From Pseudomonadota bacterium (GTDB taxonomy: Bacteria; Pseudomonadota; Gammaproteobacteria; Xanthomonadales; Xanthomonadaceae), in assembly GCA_023399815.1 (NCBI GenBank), contig JAEWOJ010000132.1, positions 1 to 20,258 on the forward strand: a stretch of 20,258 bases of DNA, written 5' to 3'. This document shows positions 14,096 through 20,258 of the stretch, piece after piece. Positions within the stretch are counted from its first letter, which is position 1; every line of letters starts with the position of its first letter. The position numbers and the translations under genes were made by a program. Under the pieces are notes generated by a model that was not told the DNA's origin, did no database searches, and saw only the letters and a program-made list of their open reading frames with translations.

Positions 14096-14263
14096 ATGTC
14101 CGACCTGTCCGGCATCTCCCATTCGCGTCCTTCCAGCGATCACGATGCGATCCTGCTGGAAAGCCTGCTCCAGCTCATCCTGGCCGGCAAAACCGCCGGC
14201 AGCGAGTTCGAGAAGATCGAGACCGAAGTCTATTCGCGGCTGCAGGAAGCCTACTCGGCGTGA
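14096..14263 (+). CDS. Small hypothetical protein, 55 residues, behind a sigma-54 promoter
   Basis: I do not recognise this protein. It starts MSDLSGISHSRPSSDHDAIL and continues as one or two amphipathic helices (LLESLLQLILAGKTAG, then SEFEKIETEVYSRLQEAYSA); it has no signal peptide, cysteine or membrane segment. The ATG at 14096 has GGTGA at 14086-14090, five bases upstream. The stop lies 22 bases before the stop of the convergent rhomboid gene. The gene-like start, the sigma-54 promoter and the absence of any other gene in this interval make it a real candidate. The short acidic helical form would fit an adaptor or a regulatory binding protein, but that is speculation. Confidence 0.65.
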   Translation: MSDLSGISHSRPSSDHDAILLESLLQLILAGKTAGSEFEKIETEVYSRLQEAYSA

Positions 14264-14285
14264 GCCGTCGCGCCCGCGTCCGGCC

Positions 14286-14906
14286 TCAACGGCCGAAGCG
14301 CGGGTTCATCAGCTGCTCCAGGAACACCTGCATCACCTGCGGCTCCATGAACAGCAGGAACATCACCCCGAACGCGGCACCGGCCAGGTGCGCGCTGTGG
14401 TTGACGTTGTCGCCGCCGCGCTTGTCCATCCAGATGCTGTAGCCGACGTAGAACACGCCGTAGAGGATGGCCGGCGCCGGGATGAAGAACACGAAGATCA
14501 GCGACCACGGCGAGATCAGGATGAAGGCGAACAGCACCGCCGATACCGCGCCCGATGCGCCCAGGCTCAGGTAGTTGGGGTTCTTCTGGTTCTTCAGGTA
14601 GCTGGGCAGGATCGAGACCACCAGCGCCGACAGGTAGAACAGCGGGTAGGTCCACCAGTGGCCGGTCACGCGCAGCATGATCTGCTCGATCAGCCGCCCG
14701 AAGAAGAACAGCGTGACCATGTTGAACAGCAGGTGCGCGAAATCGGCGTGGATGAAGCCGTAGGTCACCAGCCGGTCGTACTGGCGGTGGCGGTCGACCG
14801 CCGGCGGCCACAGGACCAGCCGGTCGGCGAGCTTGCGGTTGCTGAAGGCCAGCCACGACACCAGGCTGGTGACGGCGATCAGTAGCAGGGTTATCGGTCC
14901 TTGCAT
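14286..14906 (-). CDS. Rhomboid-family intramembrane serine protease
   Basis: This 206-residue inner-membrane protein carries the complete rhomboid catalytic set: HLLFN (His58 to Asn62, the oxyanion-hole HxxxN), the nucleophile Ser118 in GASG, and the base His173 in SAHLAGAAFG. About six hydrophobic helices are present. It would cut membrane-spanning substrates within the bilayer; the substrate cannot be predicted. ATG 14906 lies only two bases after the POT symporter stop, with a weak GAG upstream, so translation is probably coupled to the symporter. Length is typical of compact bacterial rhomboids. Confidence 0.93.
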   Translation of the reverse strand: MQGPITLLLIAVTSLVSWLAFSNRKLADRLVLWPPAVDRHRQYDRLVTYGFIHADFAHLLFNMVTLFFFGRLIEQIMLRVTGHWWTYPLFYLSALVVSILPSYLKNQKNPNYLSLGASGAVSAVLFAFILISPWSLIFVFFIPAPAILYGVFYVGYSIWMDKRGGDNVNHSAHLAGAAFGVMFLLFMEPQVMQVFLEQLMNPRFGR

Positions 14907-14908
14907 GC

Positions 14909-16501
14909 TCAGGCTGCCCGGTAGTTGTCGACCATCCTGTAGCGGCGCGCGTACAGGCCGAACGCCAGCGCCGCCACGAAGGCGAAACCGGCGAAGAAGA
15001 ACATCAGGAACGCCGCCTCGCTCAACCCGGTGTCGGCGATGTGGTCGGTCACTGCATGGTTGCGCACCGCCGCGTTGGACAGCAGCACCCACAGGTTGCC
15101 GATGGTGGTGGTCAGGTTCCAGAAGCTCATCACCACGCCCTTCATCGACGCCGGGGCCTGGCTGTAGGCGAACTCCAGCCCGGTGGCCGACACCAGCACC
15201 TCGCCGAAGGTCAGCAGCGCATACGGCAGCATCTGCCAGAAGATCGACATGGCGTTGCCGCCATCCATCGCCACCTGGATGCCGCCGACCACCACCCACG
15301 CCAGGCCGCTGAAGGCGATGCCCGCGGTCATGCGCCGCAGCGCGGTCGGCTCCCAGCCCAGCCTGCGCAGCGCCGGGTACAGCACCAGGTTGTTGAACGG
15401 AATCAGGATCATCACCAGCAGCGGGTTCAGCGCCTGCATCTGCGAGGCGGTGAACCACGTCGGCATGGTCATCTGCTGGCCCTGCAGCACCCAGGTCGAG
15501 GCCTTCTGGTCGAACAGCGAGAAGAACGGCGTGGTCAGGGCGAAGATCACCAGCACCTTGAGCACCGAGCGCACGCCTTCCACCGCGGCATCGGGATGCG
15601 CGCCGCGGGCGCGGTCCAACTGCAGCATGGTGCCGCCGCCGATGCCGGCCAGCAGCGCCACCAGCGCCAGGCACAGGTAGATCACCACGCCCAGCCCGCC
15701 CTCGCGCAGGCCCGCCAGGGTCATCGCCGCGAGCGCCAGCGCCCACAGCGCCAGCGCGATGCCGGCCAGCGCCACCAGCAGGCCGGCCCGCCCCCCCGGC
15801 GCCCGCGCCAGCAGGGCGGTGCGCACCACGTTGGCGAACGAATGCGGGTCCTTCGGCGGCAGCGGCACCAGCACGTAGCGCCTGCGCCCCAGCCAGAACA
15901 CGAAGGTGGCCACGAACATCAGGATGCCCGGGATGCCGAACGCCCATTGCGGGCCGAGGTTCTTCAGCGCCAGCGGGATCAGCAGCGAGGCGAACAGCGA
16001 GCCGAAGTTGATGATCCAGTAGAACGCGTCGAACACGATCCTGGCCAGGTGCTTGTTCGACTGGTCGAACTGGTCGCCCATGAACGAGGCCACCAGCGGC
16101 TTGATGCCGCCGGCGCCCAGCGCGATCAGGCCCAGGCCGAGGAAGAAGCCCTGCCGGCTGTCCTCGAACAGCGCCAGGCAGGCGTGGCCGGCGCAGTAGA
16201 TCAGGCTGAACCACAGGATGGTGCGGTACTTGCCGAAGAAGCGGTCGGCCAGCCAGCCGCCGAGCAGCGGGAAGAAGTACACGCCGATCATGAAGCTGTG
16301 CATGATGTCCTTGGCCTCGCCGGCGCGGCCGTCGGCGGTGACCTCCTGCAGCAGCAGCGAGGTGATCAGGAACTGCACCAGGATGTTGCGCATCCCGTAG
16401 AAGCTGAAGCGCTCGCAGGCTTCGTTGCCGATGATGTAGGGAATCTGGCGGGGCATCCTCGCCTTGCCGGCGGGCGCTGCTGCCACGTCGTTGCTCGTCA
16501 T
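14909..16501 (-). CDS. POT-family proton-coupled di/tripeptide symporter
   Basis: This 530-residue inner-membrane protein imports small peptides with protons. The first helix carries the POT signature EACERFSFYGM (Glu27, Glu30, Arg31 of ExxER), and FYWIINFGSL matches the second PTR2 signature. About fourteen hydrophobic segments are present, including a two-helix insert around residues 235-290 typical of bacterial POTs. The block SLFDQKASTWVLQGQQM, near 340, lies in the substrate-binding C-terminal bundle. ATG 16501 follows AGGAA about 11 bases upstream. It forms a two-gene unit with the rhomboid gene, separated by two bases. It is divergent from the exported EEP-fold gene, with 151 bases between starts. 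Confidence 0.95.
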   Translation of the reverse strand: MTSNDVAAAPAGKARMPRQIPYIIGNEACERFSFYGMRNILVQFLITSLLLQEVTADGRAGEAKDIMHSFMIGVYFFPLLGGWLADRFFGKYRTILWFSLIYCAGHACLALFEDSRQGFFLGLGLIALGAGGIKPLVASFMGDQFDQSNKHLARIVFDAFYWIINFGSLFASLLIPLALKNLGPQWAFGIPGILMFVATFVFWLGRRRYVLVPLPPKDPHSFANVVRTALLARAPGGRAGLLVALAGIALALWALALAAMTLAGLREGGLGVVIYLCLALVALLAGIGGGTMLQLDRARGAHPDAAVEGVRSVLKVLVIFALTTPFFSLFDQKASTWVLQGQQMTMPTWFTASQMQALNPLLVMILIPFNNLVLYPALRRLGWEPTALRRMTAGIAFSGLAWVVVGGIQVAMDGGNAMSIFWQMLPYALLTFGEVLVSATGLEFAYSQAPASMKGVVMSFWNLTTTIGNLWVLLSNAAVRNHAVTDHIADTGLSEAAFLMFFFAGFAFVAALAFGLYARRYRMVDNYRAA

Positions 16502-16652
16502 CTGTCAGGCGTTCCTGCGGTACCAAAGGGTGCAAGCGTAACCCATGCCGTCGCCCGGGCGCCCGGGCCGGCACCGGCGCGCGGCACCGCGTGCACGGCT
16601 CCTAGACAATGCCGCGCGCTAGCATCAAGGCCAGTCCACATGGATCGTCGCA

Positions 16653-17462
16653 ATGAAGCGCTGGGGCTGTCTGGCTCTGCTCGCCATGTCGTTCGCCGTG
16701 GTCGCCGAGCCCGCCACGCCGGTGCTGCGGATCGCCAGCCTGCACCTGCCGCAGGACGGCGCGCAATGGAAGCAGCAGCGCGAGCGGATCCTGGCGCTGC
16801 TGGCGGACCTGCACCCGGACGTGATCGCGGTGCAGGACGTGCAGCAGTCGCCGGGCACCCCCAATGCCGCCTGCTGGCTGGCCAACCGGCTCAAATACAG
16901 CTGCGACTTCGTTACCGCCGATCCGCCCAGCCACCCGCAGCGCCGCGGCAGTGCCGTCCTGGCCGGGCTGGACGTGCTGGAGGACGGCATCACCCTGCTG
17001 CACGGCCAGGGCCAGGCGACCGCCGCCGGCATGCAGCGCGCGCGGCTGGACCGGAAGGCCGTCAACATCTACATCGCCCGCATCACGCCGGGCGAGGACG
17101 CCGCCGCGCGCGCGCAGCAGGCCGCGGACCTGCTGGCCTGGATCGGCGCGACCGACGCCGGCGAGCCGTCGCTGATCGTGGGCGAATTCTCCGCGCCCAC
17201 CGACGAACTGGTCCGGCAGCTGCCGGGATTCCAGCCGGCGCGCAGGAACCCGTCCACGCGGCGTTCCACCGCCAGCAGCGCGGCCGGCATCCGTCCCCAT
17301 GGGCTGGACGTGCTCTACCAGGTGCGCCGCTTCGCCGACGTCGCCCAGCAGTCGGTGGAACTGGCGCCGGCGGACCCGGAATCCACACCGCTCCCGTTGG
17401 GCGTGATGACCACCCTGCGCCTGATCGGCGAACCGGCGGCGACGGAGATTCCAATCCCCTGA
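16653..17462 (+). CDS. Exported endonuclease/exonuclease/phosphatase-fold protein, catalytic motifs degenerate
   Basis: This 269-residue protein has a signal peptide (MKRWGCLALLAMSFAVVA) and then the outline of the EEP (DNase I/sphingomyelinase) fold. Each active-site motif is altered: the first-strand Asn is replaced in RIASLHLPQDG (His31), the Mg-binding Glu is Asp62 in IAVQDVQ, the GDFN motif is GEFS at 177-180, and the C-terminal SDH motif is absent (ESTPLPLG). Only the LDVLY segment (218-222) resembles the normal form. It is therefore probably catalytically inactive or strongly divergent, and would be periplasmic or secreted. ATG 16653 gives the signal peptide directly. A perfect 12-bp stem-loop follows the stop. 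Confidence 0.82.
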   Translation: MKRWGCLALLAMSFAVVAEPATPVLRIASLHLPQDGAQWKQQRERILALLADLHPDVIAVQDVQQSPGTPNAACWLANRLKYSCDFVTADPPSHPQRRGSAVLAGLDVLEDGITLLHGQGQATAAGMQRARLDRKAVNIYIARITPGEDAAARAQQAADLLAWIGATDAGEPSLIVGEFSAPTDELVRQLPGFQPARRNPSTRRSTASSAAGIRPHGLDVLYQVRRFADVAQQSVELAPADPESTPLPLGVMTTLRLIGEPAATEIPIP

Positions 17463-17467
17463 ACGGA

Positions 17468-17495
17468 CGAAGCCGGGCGTTTCCGCCCGGCTTCG
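17468..17495 (+). terminator. Stem-loop terminator between EEP-fold gene and Mn-SOD gene
   Basis: CGAAGCCGGGCG and CGCCCGGCTTCG form a perfect 12-bp stem with a TTTC loop, 5 bases after the EEP-fold stop and 59 bases after the convergent SOD stop. It lacks a long T-run but may serve both genes. Confidence 0.65.
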
Positions 17496-17554
17496 CTTGG
17501 CACCACCTGCCGGCAGGCCAGCCATGCAGCCGGCCGTCACCGGCGTTGGCGGCA

Positions 17555-18166
<612 letters not shown>

Positions 18167-18187
18167 GAGGAATCTCCTGGGGATTTT

Positions 18188-18207
18188 CGTCCGGCGACGG
18201 CCGGACG
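18188..18207 (-). other. Leader hairpin just upstream of the sodA ribosome-binding site
   Basis: CGTCCGGC and GCCGGACG form a perfect 8-bp stem with a 4-base loop, 9 bases before the AGGAG of sodA, inside the predicted leader. It could stabilise the mRNA or be a protein or small-RNA target. Confidence 0.4.
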
Positions 18208-18218
18208 TTGTCCTGCCA

Positions 18219-18247
18219 ATGGTAGGGATGAAGCGCGCACTTACCAA
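18219..18247 (-). promoter_or_regulatory. Candidate sodA promoter
   Basis: On the minus strand, TTGGTA (18247-18242) and TACCAT (18224-18219) are 17 bases apart and match the sigma-70 boxes at four of six positions each. The position gives a leader of roughly 45 bases. Confidence 0.4.
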
Positions 18248-18254
18248 GGGCGAT

Positions 18255-18277
18255 GGCGGGAAAAACACTGTCCCGCC
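18255..18277. promoter_or_regulatory. Inverted repeat upstream of the sodA promoter
   Basis: GGCGGGA and TCCCGCC are perfect 7-bp arms around an A-rich 9-base spacer, lying just upstream of the candidate -35 of sodA and between two divergent genes. It may be a regulator site; I recognise no specific box. Confidence 0.35.
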
Positions 18278-18338
18278 GCATGGCCGGCCCGCGCATGTTA
18301 TTCCCACGTGAACCCCACGCTGAATTCCGTGTTCAAGC

Positions 18339-18362
18339 ATCGCCGCGCGCAGCGGCGATAAT
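18339..18362 (+). promoter_or_regulatory. Inverted repeat and -10-like box upstream of the RNase gene
   Basis: ATCGCCGC and GCGGCGAT (8-bp perfect arms, 5-base spacer, 18339-18359) overlap a -10-like GATAAT (18357-18362). No good -35 is visible. A protein bound to the repeat would cover the promoter of the RNase/barstar unit. Confidence 0.4.
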
Positions 18363-18390
18363 CCTGCGTCTCCTGCCCGCCACCACCGCC

Positions 18391-18849
18391 ATGCGCAAGC
18401 CGCTGCTCCTGTTCACCGCCCTGCTCCTGCTCGTGGCCGGCCTGTGGGCCATGCGCGTGCTGCAGCAGCCATCGCCGCCGCAGTTCGCGCCTTCGCTGGA
18501 CGAACCCGGGGCTCCGGCCGTGGTCGAGGAACCGCGCCAGCCCGGCGCGACCGATCCGCTGCCCGCCTTCCTGCCGCCGGAAGCGCACGGCACCATCGCC
18601 CTCGTCCTGCGCGGCGGTCCGTATCCGAACCGCCAGGACGGCACGACGTTCGGCAACCGCGAGCAGCGCCTGCCGCAGCGTCCGCGCGGTTACTACCACG
18701 AATACACCGTGCGCACGCCGGGCGCCGGCAACCGCGGCGCGCGGCGGATCATCACTGGCGGCGATCCGCCCGAGGTCTGGTACTACACCGACGACCACTA
18801 CGAGACCTTCCGCGGTTTCGAGGTGCCGGCCACTGGAGGTGCGCGATGA
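18391..18849 (+). CDS. Barnase-like guanyl-specific ribonuclease, N-terminally anchored or exported
   Basis: This 152-residue protein has an N-terminal hydrophobic segment (MRKPLLLFTALLLLVAGLWAM), a proline-rich linker to about residue 65, and then a barnase-family RNase domain. The barnase active-site residues are all found by alignment: Glu104 (YYHEYTV, barnase Glu73), Arg115 and Arg119 (GNRGARRI, Arg83 and Arg87) and His136 (DDHYETF, His102). The RNase should therefore be active. The hydrophobic segment may be a signal peptide or a membrane anchor; there is no clean cleavage site. No Shine-Dalgarno precedes ATG 18391. The stop overlaps the barstar start by 4 bases (ATGA). Confidence 0.92.
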   Translation: MRKPLLLFTALLLLVAGLWAMRVLQQPSPPQFAPSLDEPGAPAVVEEPRQPGATDPLPAFLPPEAHGTIALVLRGGPYPNRQDGTTFGNREQRLPQRPRGYYHEYTVRTPGAGNRGARRIITGGDPPEVWYYTDDHYETFRGFEVPATGGAR

Positions 18850-19292
18850 GCGACAGCGGATTCGACATGGGACTGGAGGATGTCGGCCAGGCGGGCGTCT
18901 ACGGCGTCGGCCACGGCGATCTCGGCGGGCTGGCCGCCGCCGCGCGCGATGCCGGGCTGAAGGTGCTGCGCGTGGATCTGGAAGCCTGCACCGACAAGCG
19001 CACCCTGCTGCTGCGCATCGGCACCCAGCTGGATTTCCCGGCGGGCTGGGGGCGCAACTGGGATGCGCTGTCCGACGCGCTGCGCGACCTGTCCTGGCTG
19101 CCCGCCAACGGTTACGCGCTGCTGTTCGGCGATGCCGGCGACCTGCGGCAGGGAAACCGCGAAGCGTTCGACACGCTGCTGGACATCCTTGCCGAGGCCG
19201 CGGCCAGCTGGGCCGGGGACAATGTGCCGTTCTGGGCGTTCTTCGAACTGCCCGACGGCGGCGAAGACGCTGCCGACCCGGACGAGGCCTGA
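18846..19292 (+). CDS. Barstar-family RNase inhibitor
   Basis: This 148-residue acidic protein matches barstar, the tight inhibitor of barnase-type RNases, in the segment LDFPAGWGRNWDALSDALRDL at 62-82; Asp73 and Asp77 correspond to barstar Asp35 and Asp39, which contact the RNase active site. It is about 60 residues longer than B. amyloliquefaciens barstar (N- and C-terminal extensions). It would protect the cytoplasm from the RNase before export. GGAGG at 18835-18839 lies 6 bases before ATG 18846, a strong ribosome site, in contrast to the RNase gene. It ends 12 bases from the convergent VOC gene. Confidence 0.92.
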   Translation: MSDSGFDMGLEDVGQAGVYGVGHGDLGGLAAAARDAGLKVLRVDLEACTDKRTLLLRIGTQLDFPAGWGRNWDALSDALRDLSWLPANGYALLFGDAGDLRQGNREAFDTLLDILAEAAASWAGDNVPFWAFFELPDGGEDAADPDEA

Positions 19293-19304
19293 GCCGTTCG
19301 TACC

Positions 19305-19727
19305 TCAAGCGGCGTTCGCCGGCCCCTTGAGCTCGATCACGTTGCCGTCGGGATCGGCGAAATAGAGGGAAAGCCCGTCGCCCTCCGCGCCGAAGTTGAC
19401 CTCCGCCGCGCCCAGCGGCGCCAGCCCATGGCGATGCAGGTGCGCGGCGATGCCCGGTTCGTCGAACGGTTCGATGCGCAGGCACAGATGGTCGACATTG
19501 CGCGCGCCCTGGCCGGGCGCGTCGCCACCGCGGGCGCCCAGGGCGCCGTCCACGCTCACCAGATCGATCATCGATGCACCGGCGCGCAGGTGGACCAGGC
19601 CCAGGTGCTCACGCTGCCTGACCACCTCGCAGCCGAGCACGTCCCGATAGAACGCGATGCTGCGTTGCAGGTCGCGGACGCGGAAAACCAGGTGGTCGAT
19701 GCGCTGCATCGAGAAAGGCAGTTCCAT
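19305..19727 (-). CDS. VOC-family (glyoxalase/dioxygenase fold) protein
   Basis: This 140-residue protein consists of one vicinal-oxygen-chelate domain with two beta-alpha-beta repeats: RIDHLVFRVRDLQRSIAFYRDVLG and NVDHLCLRIEPFDEPGIAAHL, then LYFADPDGNVIELKGP. His16 or so (RIDH), the His of NVDH and the Glu of NVIEL are the likely metal ligands. The substrate is unknown; related proteins are lactoylglutathione lyase-like or antibiotic-resistance-type. Start 19727 is preferred to 19739 because GGAG lies 6 bases upstream of it and the longer form lacks a Shine-Dalgarno. It lies 127 bases downstream of the uup gene on the same strand. Confidence 0.88.
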   Translation of the reverse strand: MELPFSMQRIDHLVFRVRDLQRSIAFYRDVLGCEVVRQREHLGLVHLRAGASMIDLVSVDGALGARGGDAPGQGARNVDHLCLRIEPFDEPGIAAHLHRHGLAPLGAAEVNFGAEGDGLSLYFADPDGNVIELKGPANAA

Positions 19728-19854
19728 CGCATGCTCCATGAAGAAACCGGGGAAATGCGGCCGATGGCCGGTCGCTTCCGGACCCGATTGTCACATGGCC
19801 GCGGCAGGCACCGCAGACGCCCGGATCGCAGGTATCCGGACGATCCGGCGGCAA

Positions 19855-20258
19855 TCAACCGTCCAGTTCTTCCCAGCGCGCGTAGGCCGCATCGAGTTCG
19901 GCCTGCACCTGGGACAGCTTCTGCGTGTGCGCGGCGACCTCGGCGCTGGAGCGGGTGTAGAACGCCGGGTCGTTCATCGCACCGGTCAGGCCTTCCACGT
20001 CCAGCTCCAGCCGTTCGATCCTGGCCGGCAGCTGTTCCAGTTCGCGCGCGTCCTTGTAGCTGAGCTTGCGCCTGGTCGCGGCGGCCTGCGGTTCGGCGGC
20101 GGGCGCGGCGGCCGGCTTTTCCGGCGCCTTCGCCGCAATCGCCTGCGCCCCCTGCGGGCGCTGCCGCAGCCAGTCGCTGTAGCCGCCGACGTATTCGCCC
20201 ACCCTGCCCTCGCCCTCCATCACCAGAGTGGAGGTGACCACGTTGTCGAGGAAGTCGC
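19855..20258 (-). CDS. uup: ABC-F ATPase Uup, C-terminal part
   Basis: The visible 134 residues are the end of an ABC-F protein of the Uup type, a cytoplasmic, translation- or DNA-associated ATPase with no membrane domain. The first visible residues, DFLDNVVTSTLVMEGEG, follow the H-loop of the second ATPase domain, and VGGYSDWLRQRP is the ABC-F end-of-domain motif. An Ala/Pro-rich linker then leads to a C-terminal coiled coil (KLSYKDARELEQLPARIERLELDVEGL and following heptads), which distinguishes Uup from EttA and YheS. The ATPase domains lie beyond base 20258, so their integrity cannot be judged. The stop is TGA at 19857-19855. Confidence 0.88.
   Translation of the reverse strand, partial: DFLDNVVTSTLVMEGEGRVGEYVGGYSDWLRQRPQGAQAIAAKAPEKPAAAPAAEPQAAATRRKLSYKDARELEQLPARIERLELDVEGLTGAMNDPAFYTRSSAEVAAHTQKLSQVQAELDAAYARWEELDG

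Noticed and set aside
16603..16625. TAGACA and TAGCAT as a promoter for the EEP-fold gene
   Set aside because: The spacing of 11 bases is too short for a sigma-70 promoter.
17506..17517. 12-bp palindrome CCTGCCGGCAGG between the EEP-fold and SOD genes
   Set aside because: It is a short GC-rich palindrome without nearby promoter; such words are common at this base composition.
19789..19815. TGTCACA followed 16 bases later by CGCA, resembling an ECF41 promoter
   Set aside because: The -10 box lacks CGTC and the direction is antisense to both neighbouring genes, so it is probably chance.

Overview
The window is high-GC, densely packed DNA from a gammaproteobacterial chromosome. The protein set (one-protein class I fumarase, Mn-type SOD, M3 peptidase with a signal peptide, POT symporter, bacterial ferredoxin-NADP reductase ending in the motif VERAF-VEK-like tail, Uup) and the codon usage suggest the Xanthomonadaceae/Lysobacteraceae (Stenotrophomonas/Pseudoxanthomonas/Luteimonas-like). 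That placement is inference; no rRNA or tRNA is present to fix it. I see no insertion sequence, prophage, CRISPR array or tRNA, and no gene-free stretch longer than about 225 bases.

Layout. 1-1287 (-): 5' part of a class I fumarase. 1388-2771 (+): an ECF41-type sigma factor with a fused SnoaL-like domain, followed by a carboxymuconolactone-decarboxylase/AhpD-like protein. Each gene is preceded by a near-identical ECF41-type promoter. 2863-5813 (+): TRIC/YadS-type cation channel, BON-domain protein, ABC exporter. 5902-6684 (+): ferredoxin-NADP reductase (fpr) behind a Fur-like palindrome. 6808-7376 (+): HigBA toxin-antitoxin, tail-to-tail with a glutathione peroxidase (7378-7860, -). 8014-10185 (+): exported M3 metallopeptidase with a TTG start and a textbook terminator. 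10253-11417 (-): TetR repressor and a small membrane protein, each with a copy of the same operator. 11580-13545 (-): DUF3298-type lipoprotein plus cyclopropane-fatty-acid synthase operon; 13602-13889 (-): small GNAT. 14096-14263 (+): a 55-residue protein behind an exact sigma-54 -24/-12 promoter. 14286-16501 (-): POT peptide symporter and rhomboid protease, nearly overlapping. 16653-17462 (+): exported protein of the endonuclease/exonuclease/phosphatase fold with its catalytic motifs eroded. 17555-18166 (-): Mn-SOD. 18391-19292 (+): barnase-like RNase with overlapping barstar. 19305-19727 (-): VOC-family protein. 19855-20258 (-): C-terminal end of the ABC-F ATPase Uup.

Themes. Several genes deal with oxidative or redox stress (ECF41/AhpD-like pair, fpr, glutathione peroxidase, Mn-SOD). 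Two toxin-antitoxin-type pairs are present (HigBA, barnase/barstar), and in both the toxin start lacks a Shine-Dalgarno while the antitoxin has one. The most informative regulatory signals are the twin ECF41 promoters, the TetR twin operators and the sigma-54 promoter in front of the 55-residue gene. No obviously new multi-gene system is present; the novelty here is mostly regulatory.
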